Of a stretch of DNA of 64,000 nucleotides, positions 10,058 to 19,619 are shown piece by piece. The stretch is from Multifurca ochricompacta. Taxonomy: Eukaryota; Basidiomycota; Agaricomycetes; Russulales; Russulaceae. Location: NCBI GenBank assembly GCA_022496185.1, contig WTXG01000084.1:87947-151946 (forward strand), read 5' to 3'. Positions within the stretch are counted from its first letter, which is position 1. Each line of letters starts with the position of its first letter. The notes under the pieces are model-generated. The model made no database searches and had not been told where the DNA came from. It saw nothing but the letters and a program-made list of their open reading frames with translations. The position numbers were made by a program, and so were the translations under genes.

Positions 10058-11923
10058 GTGGTCTGCTTCTATTGCCAAAAGCCTGGACATAAGTCCAATG
10101 CTTGCGCAAAGAAGAAGAAGGACCTGGAGAATGCCAAAAAGGGCAAGGCAGGGAACAAGAAGAGGGCTGAGGCCCAAAATGTACATACTATAGCCACCGT
10201 AGTTAATGGTAGTGGCAAAATAGAGGAGGTGCAAGAAGCACCTCGCATTCGCCTTTACATTCACACCTATAATCTGGACAACAACTCAGATTATTGGATG
10301 CTTGATAGTGGAGCAACAGCTCATTTCAGTCCCAACCTTGAAGACTTTGATATGTATAAAGTCGACACCACCCATGAAGTATCACTGGGTGACAACTCCA
10401 TAGTCAAAACAAGTGGAGTTGGCACTGTGGTCATCAGGACTGATCAAGGTTTTGACTTAGAATTGAGCGATGTGCTCCACATGCCTGGAGGACATAAAAT
10501 ACTCTCCACCAGTGCCCTAGTAGAAAAAGGGGCAACTGTGTTCTTTGATAATAAGAAGGCAACAATTAAATATGGCGACAATATTATAGCGGAAGCATGG
10601 AAGTTTGGCAAATTGTATTGGGTACTAGGCAAACACGTCCTAAGCAGTATCCATACATCTGCATCTGCCTCACTAGAAATCTGGCATCAAAGAATGGGCC
10701 ATATGTCTAAAGAAGCCCTGAAAAGATATGCTCCTGAGGCGGTTAAAGGCCTCAAGATTAATAATAGCCAAGTGGAAGACAAGCCATGTTATGGCTGTGA
10801 AATGGGCAAGTCCCATCGTCTTCCATTTCCCCCATCTTCAAAGCGTGCATCAGCCCCCCTTGAGATCCTTCATAGTGATCTCATAGGTCCCTTGCAGTGC
10901 AGCTCAATACAAGGGAATCTATACTTTGCCACCTTCTTGGACGACTTTAGCAGATATGCTTTAATCATTCCAATGAAGTCTAAAGATCTGTTCACACCAG
11001 TTTTTAATAAACTGAAGACACTACTTGAAAATAAATTCAATCATAAAATCAAGTGTCTTCATACAGATCGTGGTGGCAAGTATGTGAACAAGGCGCTGAA
11101 GGCAACGCTTGAAGATTATGGCATAGAGCATAAACTTACGATGCCATATAGCCCACAACAGAATGGAAGGGCCGAGAGATTCAATAGAACCATTATGGAA
11201 AAAGGCACTAGCATGCTGCACAATGCTGGCCTGTCTCTTGGTTTTTGGGAGTGTGCTGTTGAGACAGCATGTCATATATATAACAGAACTCCCATCCGTT
11301 CTAATAAGTGGAAAACTCCGCTAGAGCTTCTGGTTGGGAACAAACCAGATGTCTCATACTTTAAGGTCTTTGGTTGCAAAGCCTTTTATCATGTTCCAGA
11401 GGGCAAGCGGCGTAAATTAGATCCCAAAGCCAGGGAAGCTGTCTTTGTCGGGTATGAGCCCACTTCTAAGGGCTATACACTTTGGGATAGTCGTACCCGG
11501 TCTCTCATCTCTTCACGAGATGTTACATTTGATGAGAGATCCTTCCCATCCCGCTCTGATAAGGACAACAGAGCAGAGAAATCCATAGAGCAACCTAGTC
11601 AAGGTGGCTCATTTACTTTACCTGGTGGCAATGTCCAGCCACCACCAGCAACAGCTACGCATGTTCCTGAGGCTCCTCAGCATGAGGAAGACCTGGAAGA
11701 GGAACAGGAGGACATAGTACCTCCTCAATTACCACCCCAGCCTACCACACCCACGCGTAATGTAGACACCACACACCCTCAGACTATATATCAGACCCCT
11801 CCATCTCAAATCATGGAACCATCCTCCCCTCCCAAAAGAACCAAGGCAATCAGAAAATCACAAAGGATTGCAGACAGAATTCCTCAACCTAATTTTCAGA
11901 GGACAAGTCCATGCTCTGAATGA
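10058..11923 (+). CDS. Copia B Pol part 1: zinc knuckle, protease, integrase
   Basis: 621 codons in the gag frame. CFYCQKPGHKSNAC (residues 3-16) is the nucleocapsid knuckle. WMLDSGATAHF (about residue 80) is the protease site. WHQRMGHMSKEALKRY and CYGCEMGKSHR form the pre-integrase zinc domain. The DDE core shows HSDLIGPL, LHTDRGGKYV and QQNGRAERFNRTI. The Pro-rich tail links to RT. It ends with two adjacent TGA codons at 11921-11926, after which the same frame continues open, so the stops look like decayed Arg codons inside one polyprotein. Confidence 0.92.
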   Translation: MVCFYCQKPGHKSNACAKKKKDLENAKKGKAGNKKRAEAQNVHTIATVVNGSGKIEEVQEAPRIRLYIHTYNLDNNSDYWMLDSGATAHFSPNLEDFDMYKVDTTHEVSLGDNSIVKTSGVGTVVIRTDQGFDLELSDVLHMPGGHKILSTSALVEKGATVFFDNKKATIKYGDNIIAEAWKFGKLYWVLGKHVLSSIHTSASASLEIWHQRMGHMSKEALKRYAPEAVKGLKINNSQVEDKPCYGCEMGKSHRLPFPPSSKRASAPLEILHSDLIGPLQCSSIQGNLYFATFLDDFSRYALIIPMKSKDLFTPVFNKLKTLLENKFNHKIKCLHTDRGGKYVNKALKATLEDYGIEHKLTMPYSPQQNGRAERFNRTIMEKGTSMLHNAGLSLGFWECAVETACHIYNRTPIRSNKWKTPLELLVGNKPDVSYFKVFGCKAFYHVPEGKRRKLDPKAREAVFVGYEPTSKGYTLWDSRTRSLISSRDVTFDERSFPSRSDKDNRAEKSIEQPSQGGSFTLPGGNVQPPPATATHVPEAPQHEEDLEEEQEDIVPPQLPPQPTTPTRNVDTTHPQTIYQTPPSQIMEPSSPPKRTKAIRKSQRIADRIPQPNFQRTSPCSE

Positions 11924-11953
11924 TGAGATAGGGCAATCCAAGAAGATTTAGAC

Positions 11954-12724
11954 TTGGATACTGCACGTCCCAATCGCAATCGTCGTCTGAATCCTTGCTT
12001 CTACAACAAGGATAATGTGGAGTTTGTGCAAGGTTCTTCCAGACTTGGTCAGATGGATCTACTTAATGCTGCAGGATCGCCTTACAGGGATCCTCTTACA
12101 TTTAAAGAAGCAATGGAGTCTGATAACGCCAGTGATTGGCTTGAGGCATGTCAATATGAAATTGATGCCTTAGAAAAACTTAAAGTGTGGTGCCTTGAAG
12201 ACCTTCCTGAAGGTAGAAAGGCTGTAAAGTCCAAATGGGTCTTTAAATTGAAAGCAGATGGACGCTTTCGTGCTAGGCTTGTAGCAAAAGGGTTCACCCA
12301 AATAGAGGGGGTGGACTTCGATGAAACTTTCTCCCCAGTCGCCAGATTTGAGTCTCTTAGACTATTATTAGCATTGGCCGCACTTGAGGATTGGGAAATC
12401 CACCAGATGGATGTCAAATCGGCATTCCTACATGGCGATCTGGATGAGGAGATATATATGGAGCAACCTGTTGGTTTCGTCATTGCTGGACAAGAGTCCA
12501 AAGTTTGTAGGCTACAGAAGGCTCTGTATGGCCTCAAACAAGCTTCCCGAGCATGGAACTTGCAATTCCATGCAGTTCTCAATGAACTGAGTTTTACTCG
12601 GACATACTCTGATGCAGGAGTATATGTGTATCATCACCAAGAGGGGGATGGTTCACTTTTGTCATTTTATATGTTGATGACATCACTATACTTGGGTCCT
12701 CCACTAAGAAGATTCAATGGCTGA
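11954..12724 (+). pseudogene. Copia B Pol part 2: reverse transcriptase
   Basis: Same frame as the integrase part. RT motifs: KSKWVFKLKADGRFRARLVA, GVDFDETFSPVARFES, HQMDVKSAFLHGDLDEEIYM, ALYGLKQASRAWN. The frame is lost within the catalytic box: around 12655-12662 a one-base change moves YVDD into the next frame (LYVDDITILGSS, about 12670-12700), so RT cannot be made from this copy. Confidence 0.9.
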
Positions 12725-12980
12725 AGGACTCTCTATCTAGCCGATATGAGATGACCGATCTTGGCGAAATCCAGTCTTACCTTGGAGTTAACATCACCAG
12801 GGATCATCCTAACAAGACACTGGATATCGATCAGACAGCCTATGTATCCTCCATAGTTGAGAGGTTTGGAATGGGGGATTCCAACCCAGTATATACTCCT
12901 CTACCCTCTGGTGTGGATGTTCATTTGGTCAAATTTGAAGACCAGGCATCTACCTCTGAATTAAGAGGTATCAGCAGTTA
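12660..12980 (+). pseudogene. Copia B Pol part 3: RT end
   Basis: Continuation after the first frameshift: YVDDITILGSSTKKIQWLK, MTDLGEIQSYLGVNI, DQTAYVSSIVERFGM, YTPLPSGVDVH. A second frameshift near 12975 (ELRG/YQQLMGSLLW) passes into the RNase H frame. Confidence 0.88.
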
Positions 12981-13631
12981 ATGGGGTCTCTGCTTTGGGT
13001 GCAGATTGGAAGCAGACCTGATATTAGTTTTGCTGTTGCACGCCTTAGCCAATTTGCTTCCAACCCTTCCCAGCAGCACATGCAACTAGCAAAGTACATC
13101 TTAGCCTATCTACATGCTACAAAAGACTACAAGTTGCGCTATTCTGGAGGGAATGGTGAAGTTGGCCTTCATGGCTTTGCGGATTCCTCATGGGGAGATC
13201 AAGAGGACCGCCACTCCACCTCAGGCTACGTCTTTTTCCTAGCTAATGGAGCCATTAGTTGGTGTTCCAGGAAACAAAAGACAGTAGCACAGTCCACCAC
13301 TGAAGCCAAGTATATGAGCCTTGCTGAGGCTTCAAATCAGGCAGCGTGGTATAGGACCTTTATGCAGGAACTGGGATATGAAGTTAGTTCACCCATACAA
13401 CTGCATTGTGACAATAAGGGTGCAGTAGATCTTGCATTAAACCCTGTCACAGGGAGGCGATCAAAGCACATACCAATAAAGTACCATGCCATTAGGGAGT
13501 ATGTAGAATCACACCAGATAGACTTGGTGCAAACTCCCACTGGAGAGATGCTAGCAGATGGCCTTACAAAGTCTCTGCCTAGATCATCTTTTGATCACAT
13601 GGTAACTGGATTTGGACTAGTGCAGGAATGA
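12981..13631 (+). pseudogene. Copia B Pol part 4: RNase H
   Basis: 216 codons: MGSLLWVQIGSRPDISFAVA, FADSSWGDQEDRHSTSGYVF, STTEAKYMSLAEA, LHCDNKGAVDLALNP, RSKHIPIKYHAIRE, LADGLTKSLPR, all standard copia RNase H signatures including acidic catalytic positions. It degrades RNA in the RNA-DNA hybrid. Natural stop TGA at 13629-13631. The 251 bases from here to the 3' LTR hold no gene. Confidence 0.9.
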
Positions 13632-13882
13632 ATGAGCTGGAATCTGGAGACTTTGTACACCAGTCTCACTTTCCCACCATGCCACATGAGCACGTTCTCG
13701 ACCTCAAGAGTGACGCAAGAGGTGTGTAGACTTGCATAAGCGAATCTACAACTTGTACGCAAAACTCACAAAGAGTTAGAGAAGTTGGATCTCTGGCTGG
13801 TGACATGTTCATTCAATTGTGAACAGCAGTGTGCTCATTTAATTCATTCCATCTAATGATTGATGCCTTCACCATGGAGGGA

Positions 13883-14393
13883 TGTTGACACAGGACGTGT
13901 CTGGAGATGCTTCAGGCATCTAAGGTTCGCTTCAGCTGTAGATTAGATTAGATTAGATTCGGAGTATCGGACTTTTTATGTTATCTTTATTACATTTCTT
14001 TCTCACCTTACTCAGCTGATTAGTGATGGACTTAGTAATGCACAGTAAGCATGTGATATCTCTTTGGCCAATGGCCTTTATCCCTCTCTGTTTATTGTCC
14101 GGCACTTGTGGACTTATTCCCAGTGCGCACAGACCATTTCCCCTGGCCCCTATGGGTATATAAGGGTGTCTGTTTCGTCTCTTTCACTTCAGAGTTCTTC
14201 TAACCTCTGAAGTGTAAGTTTCCTTTACTCTACTCTCTCACTACCTATAGACTAACCTATTATATTAGACTTGTCTTTCTTTAGGTGTGTAGATAGTAAT
14301 ACAGAGTTCTTCTAACCTCTGAAGTACTTGTCTTTCTTTAGCCTAACCACTACTAACCACAGTCAGTATAACCAGCAGCATGATTGTTTGACA
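13883..14393 (+). repeat. Copia B 3' LTR
   Basis: 511 bp, TGTTGACACAGG..GTTTGACA, nearly identical to the 5' LTR; one of the few differences is GGACGTGT here against GGATGTGT, a CpG transition. Followed by GTTAC, the right target duplication. Confidence 0.95.
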
Positions 14394-14398
14394 GTTAC

Positions 14399-14959
14399 AA
14401 CCCTTACTGAGCAACCCCATTTTCTTCACCCTCCCTAACCTGGACCCTACCCTCCCACCTATGCTACACTTCATGATTACATCTCCTTCCTGGGATCCAT
14501 CACATGCTCTGCTCCCCTCCCTGTGATCCTGTTTGTTTATGTTTATATGCTTGACTTGTTATCTCCTTATCTCTACGACCAGACACTTACTTAATTCCCT
14601 ATCAGAAGCTAGGCTTTATGCCCTCTGCTTTCATATATTCAGGCCCACTTGACTCCATGATTCTTATCTTATAGGCACCCACCAGATTACGTATATAAGT
14701 CCACTGTAGCTACATTGTAGACCTCAGACTTGACTTATTGAATACATCAGTGTTTGTCTTCTGGACATCCCTTTGAAACCTTGACTCATTCATCTCAGTG
14801 CTTTCAGCACTCTTCCATTCAACAAGGACCTTGGGGAACAGCCCCCTTGACCTTGACTCATCCCTATTGACTCCAAGAAGCCCCATTGGCTTCTTATCCA
14901 AATACCACGTATAACACTGTCACACAAGTCATGTGGAATGTCCCGCACCAGACATAACA
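14399..14959 (+). repeat. Gypsy A 3' LTR, main part
   Basis: Continues the LTR cut at 7857. Matches 979-1539 base for base apart from scattered transitions and ends GACATAACA followed by the CCCAT duplication. A TATATAAG box lies at 14692-14699. Confidence 0.92.
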
Positions 14960-14964
14960 CCCAT

Positions 14965-15150
14965 GAGCTGTCAGCCTCTGGAATCCCTTCCACTTGTTTA
15001 GGTAGTTCAGTTTGCACCTTCATCCTTTGATGGCAGAGTCAAGAATTCACTCCACTTCCCATTCTGCTTCTCCATCTACCAGATCTGGTGGGGGTCATGG
15101 GAAATTTTGCCCATGTAAGGCTGTTTCTTTGTATGGCATGAGAAGTATTG
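14965..15150 (-). pseudogene. Gypsy C integrase C-terminus with chromodomain, first part
   Basis: Minus-strand reading gives MPYKETALHG, DLVDGEAEWEVE and GIPEADSSWE, the same order as the gypsy A integrase tail (YKETSLHGENF, LVNGEAEWEVE, KWKGFPDSNNSWE). Stops and a frame change are present. It continues at 972 on the far side of gypsy A. Upstream pol is absent: homology stops abruptly at 15151. Confidence 0.75.
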
Positions 15151-15553
15151 TGTTACACTCAGAGGGGTGTACACAGTCAAGTGCAGGCAGCTAGGTCACA
15201 GGGACAAGGTTGGGATGATCTTGGGTCAATGCAGAATGATAAGTCCAACAATGGAGTCAACCAAGGTCACAAGCACAGAGGCAAGTTCATGTGGTGAGAT
15301 GCAAGGAAGGAGGTAAAGTCCACAAGGCTTCTGATAGACACAAAAGCTCAAGATGGGGAACCATCTGAGCAAGACTAGCTAAGGTATATATACATGCAGA
15401 GACTTAGCTGAGTCATCAGGTACTATCTTCTCATCTAGACACTTCATGGTTCTAGACATGTGACTATGGAACTGTCCATCAGAACCAATGCCACTGTCTT
15501 CCCACATCAACTAAGGTTCAGGACCCTACATACACAAGGCATCAAACCTTACA
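15151..15553. repeat. Possible unrelated LTR or LTR fragment
   Basis: Starts TGTTACACTC exactly where gypsy C homology ends and could finish at CCTTACA (15547-15553); a TATATATACA run lies near 15385. No target duplication and no second copy were found, so the call is weak. No coding sequence. Confidence 0.25.
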
Positions 15554-15797
15554 GTCATGTGATCCACTTCCATACCTCATGCTGTACTGTGAACCTAGCA
15601 TGGTAGTGATTTCAGCCATCTAAGTGCCAAAATGTGAATTTCCTATTTAAGTGGCTGAATTCATGGTAGATGAATTTGGGATGAATTTCATCCCACATAT
15701 TTAAGCCATTTTAGGGTATGGAATTCATTCATATTATTTTACACAATCTTCATATGTTAATGGGATGAAATTTCATCTCACAAAAGAATGAAATATA

Positions 15798-15962
15798 GGG
15801 GGTGTTTTTAATCCAACAGGAAGGGATGAACTTCATCTGAAAGACAGGATGTTTTTGTATGCAAATTTCTGACATCTAGGGGATGTTTTTAATCTTAAAG
15901 GGGAGTATGAACTTCATCCAAAAGATGGGATATTTCTGCTTGTGATTTTCTGACATCTAGGG
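15798..15962. repeat. Two diverged tandem copies of an about 82-bp unit
   Basis: Each copy runs GTTTTTAATC..GATGAACTTCATC..GATG/GATA-TTT..TTTCTGACATCTAGGG. The surrounding AT-rich stretch 15560-15800 carries further GATGAA/TTCATCC inverted words. No gene in 15554-16229. Confidence 0.6.
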
Positions 15963-15970
15963 TGTAACAG

Positions 15971-16181
15971 GTGCTACTATCCTATGAAATACCACAGCCA
16001 ATTGAGGGTGTGATGTAAATCTAATTAGTTATCAGTGGCTCACTCTCCTGAGTGCCCTGACACATCTTATTTACTAATGTGTGATTGTTTCTGCTGATCT
16101 GGCATTATCTTAAATACATACTAGACTACTTTAGACTATGCTATAATCAGATTATCAATTTGTATTATTCAAACAGAGCCC
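15971..16181. repeat. Dispersed repeat R2, copy 1
   Basis: Shares CTATGAAATA, TTATCAGTG, AAATACATACTAGACTACTTTAGACTA (as words) and ATAATCAGATTATCAATT with 27206-27413 and 41437-41592. Non-coding. In the other two copies it is followed within about 150 bp by MULE-type terminal sequence. Confidence 0.7.
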
Positions 16182-16561
16182 ACATAGGACATGGGGGATC
16201 TGTGAATGAGTGGGGGTTGGTTTTTTCATCAGCTCTTCATACAAAACTGTTCCAATGTTTGGCCATCCTGAAGAGATTGACCTACCACACAATGAGAATG
16301 ATTTCCAAAATTAGTAGAAATTGGTAGAGGATAGTGTAGCATCTATGCTTCAATTAGAGCCTATAATAACATCAATTGGATCTGTGGTGCATGATATATA
16401 AAATGTTTTGTGAGGCATTATCATTGGAATGGTTTTGTGGCCAACATGTGAGATGACAAAACCAGTATCTGGTGGTCATGCAAATGCATTGACAGTCATG
16501 TGACAATGTTTAATAAGTTAAACATACACCAAATAATCATCAACAACACTTGCTTCTTACC

Positions 16562-16851
16562 ATGCATGCCCTCTCTGCTGCCAAAAGGACTCACATCATC
16601 TCCCTCCTCACTTCAGGCAAATCTGCCCATGAAGTGTCAACTATGACTGGCCATGGCACTGTTATCATCTCCAAATGTGTCATAAATACTGCCCTTACCA
16701 TCCCAAGTCAAATGGAGGGAGACCAAGGAGGCTGACAGAGAGAAATGCTCAGCATGCTGTTTGCCTTATCTCCTCTGGCAGGGCAGACACAGATGTGGAA
16801 GTGACTAGAGCACTTCAGAAGTTGTTAATGGGTTCCTCTATCAACATACAA
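16562..16851 (+). pseudogene. Tc1-like transposase, N-terminal DNA-binding fragment
   Basis: Reads MHALSAAKRTHIISLLTSGK, EVSTMTGHGT, then after a one-base shift near 16680 KYCPYHPKSNGGRPRRLTER and RALQKLL. These are the paired helix-turn-helix domain and the GRPR linker of fungal Tc1-like transposases, which bind the terminal repeats. The DDE catalytic domain is absent: the hAT starts at 16860, and beyond it (23685 on) no catalytic part follows. Confidence 0.75.
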
Positions 16852-17129
16852 TGCCTGTCTAGGGCATAGCATGAGTCTGGGTAACTTGCAAGTTTTTGAG
16901 TAGAGCTGTGGGAAAACTCATGGGTATTGATACTCACAGATCCAGGTGATCTGTGGGAAAATACTTGTGCAGATCTGGGTATTGATTTTGGCACCCCAGG
17001 TACCTGGGTGGGTACTCATGGAATACCCACACAGATATTATTATTTATTAAATTATTTTTGCCACACTTAATCCCAGTTTTAATTATCCTCTATTTCTAT
17101 TATAACCCTCTTTTATTTTGTCATAAGTA

Positions 17130-19480
17130 AATCTTATGGTGCCATCACTGCATGCACACCTCCCCTGGCCTGCCCACCCAAAGCTGGTGCCTGGGTAGAC
17201 CATGACCTTGACCCCCCTCATCCCTATGGTCCCTCCCTCTCATGTGACCCATTCACACTGCTCTTCATACTATTCCTTCTTACCCCCCATCTGACCTTCC
17301 TCCAAAGGCCCCACTTCCATCCATGCTACTTTCTGAAAAACTGACAAAGGAAGATAAACCATGGCTCAACCAATGACCAGACAGTTGCACCTGTGCCAGC
17401 TGTTGGGTCACCTTCTTCATGCCCTTCCTTGGTGCCTGTGGTGCTGGTGTGCTGTGCTGGACTGGGTATCAAAGTGCATGAGACACAATGATAGACCTCA
17501 ATCAACTGTGCAGTGTTATGGAGGATACTTTTGACAACTTGGACATTGACAATGGCAGCACCTGGATGTGAGATGTGGAGATGAGTGGCTTTGGGTATGT
17601 ACTCACCTTTCTAAAGGCTTTCAATATCACAGGACTAACATTTGTCATTCACCTCACAGGTGTGGTGTCCCTTTCACTTGAAAGACTGAACTGGCTGACC
17701 TCCTGCCACTCCCACATGCCTCCACCATCATGGACTCCTGGGGGGAATAAATGATGGAATGGTGCTGTGGAGCAGGGGTGACATGGGCCAATGTCGAGAT
17801 GTTTTGGTTGGCACACACCATGTGCTGGATGTGACTTCTTTTGTGCGCTCTCTATTTCTTCTCACATTTACCTTACTGCCTTCTCCTCTTCTGTGCTAGC
17901 TCACCTCCACTCACATGATCACAAACAATTCATGGGTGACTTTGTATCATTCCAATGCTCCCTTACTAAATTTCTTGCTTCCTTTCCAGACACCTGACTC
18001 ACGTTCATGTGGGTCCCAGGGATGACAACCTACCAGGCAATCACGATCACTTCCAAGTCCACAAACCACACCTGTGTGTCAACCCCCTTGGGTGCACTTG
18101 ACAAGTGACTCTCCTCACTCAAGTGGCACTCCCTCTCACCCTTGTGCATATGACAATTGGTGTGAAGAATGGCTGTGTGACCATGCTTGTGCCACTCCCA
18201 CTGCCGATCACCCCTCCAGGTGTGATTACAAAGCCCATACACTCTCCATCACCCGCCCCCCCAATGGTTCTAACCACCAACTCTGGTCTGCTGCAACTAA
18301 TCCCTGGCCCACTCCTTTCAACTGACATACTCCCTTGACAGCCATGTGCCTTGCTACTGGGCACACCTTCATGGCTGACTACACCAAATGCTTCCACCCC
18401 ACACTTCCTGCCTCAGCTCACACCTGGCCCCAGGTCTTCAACCACAAACACCATGTCAAATCCCTTCTGGGGTTCCTGCAAGACACACAGGCTTTCTTCA
18501 AGCCCAATTCCTCCCTGTGACTGTGGGAACCAGATTAGGTTGCATCGGTCCAATGGGTTGATGGGTTGTTTTTCCCTCAGAAATTTTACACCATGGCTCT
18601 CATGTCAACTCCTTTGTCCTCACAATAGTTACATTGTCCTCACAGTAGTTACATTGTCCCTAGATATAGCTGTGCAATTTAAATACCACCCTGAAAATGT
18701 GTACTGAAAATCAATAAAAAAAGATCATAAGTGAATCTGCATGCATGAAAGACTGACAATGCTGCCTTCATGTGGATGCAAAAATCAAAAATGATAACTA
18801 ACTTATAAAAGATAAATGAGCTGCCTAGTTTAGTAGTGAGTGCTGTGTGATGTAGTACATCAACTAAATAAGGTAAAAGATAAGATAAGTAATGCTCATT
18901 CCAGTTTAGTTGGTCAAAACTGAAGTGAATGCTACACAAAGCAGTGTCCTTAAATATTAGATGGAGAGTGTAATCATAGTTTGTAGAGTAATAGAGTAAC
19001 AAGGGAATGTAGAGAACATTTGTGTGGATTGTTGTTAGCACACTTGGGGCAGTAGTGCCAGTGCCACTCCTGTTGATCCACTGATCCAGTGGCTTTTGGT
19101 CAGTCAATTTACACCCTGCTCATTGATCTTGTGGTACACTCCTTCATAAAAATAATATAGACTCTGACATTAATTTGACTTAAGTGCCAGACAGCCTCTG
19201 ATATGGTACAAATGCAATTGATGCATAGCACAAGCAATTTACTTAGCATCTTTTAGACTGCATGCATTCTGGGCCGCTTGCCTGTTCATTACTTTACATC
19301 CAGTTTCATCCTTATTGCTCAGTTTCATCCACTTTCGTCTTGCTTGCACAGCTTTGCTCTTCAAAACACATTAGCACACATTCTACTAGGCCTCTCTAAG
19401 TATATAAAGGTACATCATACAATGCTTGTAGTAGGACCAACCAGCAGAAGCAGAATCAAAGTGCCATTCTCTCTCTTTGT
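17130..19480. other. hAT 5' internal region without recognised gene
   Basis: About 2.3 kb between the left terminus and the transposase exons. Several open stretches of 60-120 codons occur (for example 18074-18325 and 18351-18707), rich in Pro, Thr, Ser and His in all frames, as expected from C-rich, CpG-poor DNA. I find no domain or splice-consistent reading frame. It may be a decayed second gene or cargo. Confidence 0.4.
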
Positions 19481-19619
19481 CTTATCTTGAGTACTAAGCA
19501 ATTTCTCTACAACAACAAGCCCAAGGTCAAACAGAACCAGCAGCAGCAAGTCAGAAAAGTCTTCAATACATTATCTCTTGTCTCTTGTGGAGCTGCCTCT
19601 TGCTTCTTTGGACAAACCA

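Larger units (their letters stand above)
7858..14393 (+). mobile_element. Copia B: complete Ty1/copia element
   Basis: Flanked by GTTAC (7853-7857 and 14394-14398). LTRs 7858-8370 and 13883-14393 differ at only a few positions, so the insertion is recent relative to its host element. Order: LTR, leader, gag, protease, integrase, RT, RNase H, LTR, the copia order with integrase before RT. A few stops and two frameshifts in pol make this copy defective. The internal 3' end near 13873-13882 (CATGGAGGGA) is a weak polypurine tract. Solo LTRs of this family lie at 42393-42904 and, more diverged, at 48972-49469. Confidence 0.95.
973..14959 (+). mobile_element. Gypsy A: complete Ty3/gypsy chromovirus, interrupted by copia B
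   Basis: LTR element flanked by a perfect 5-bp duplication CCCAT (968-972 and 14960-14964). The 5' LTR is 973-1539 (567 bp). The 3' LTR is 7852-7857 plus 14399-14959, also 567 bp once copia B and its duplication are removed. Order: LTR, gag, protease-RT-RNase H-integrase-chromodomain, third ORF, polypurine tract, LTR. Without the insertion it is about 7.45 kb. Gag and pol carry many stops, so it is not autonomous now. Confidence 0.92.
452..15150 (-). mobile_element. Gypsy C, old minus-strand element, 3' part only
   Basis: Remnant of a chromodomain Ty3/gypsy element read on the minus strand. Its chromodomain coding sequence runs from about 15150 down to 14965, is interrupted by gypsy A (973-14959), and resumes at 972. 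Removing gypsy A and one CCCAT copy restores the reading frame (GIPEADSSWE..PAENV). The third ORF follows and is cut at 452 by a MULE end. No LTR or upstream pol was found, because 15151 onward is different sequence. It is the oldest layer in the left part of the window. Confidence 0.8.

Noticed and set aside
15151..15553. A confident solo LTR starting TGTTAC and ending TTACA
   Set aside because: Flanks TATTG and GTCAT do not match and no second copy exists here; kept only as a weak repeat call.
18030..18707. Pro/Thr-rich ORFs as a captured host gene in the hAT
   Set aside because: Several overlapping frames on both strands look alike, as expected from base composition; no motif or splice pattern supports one.
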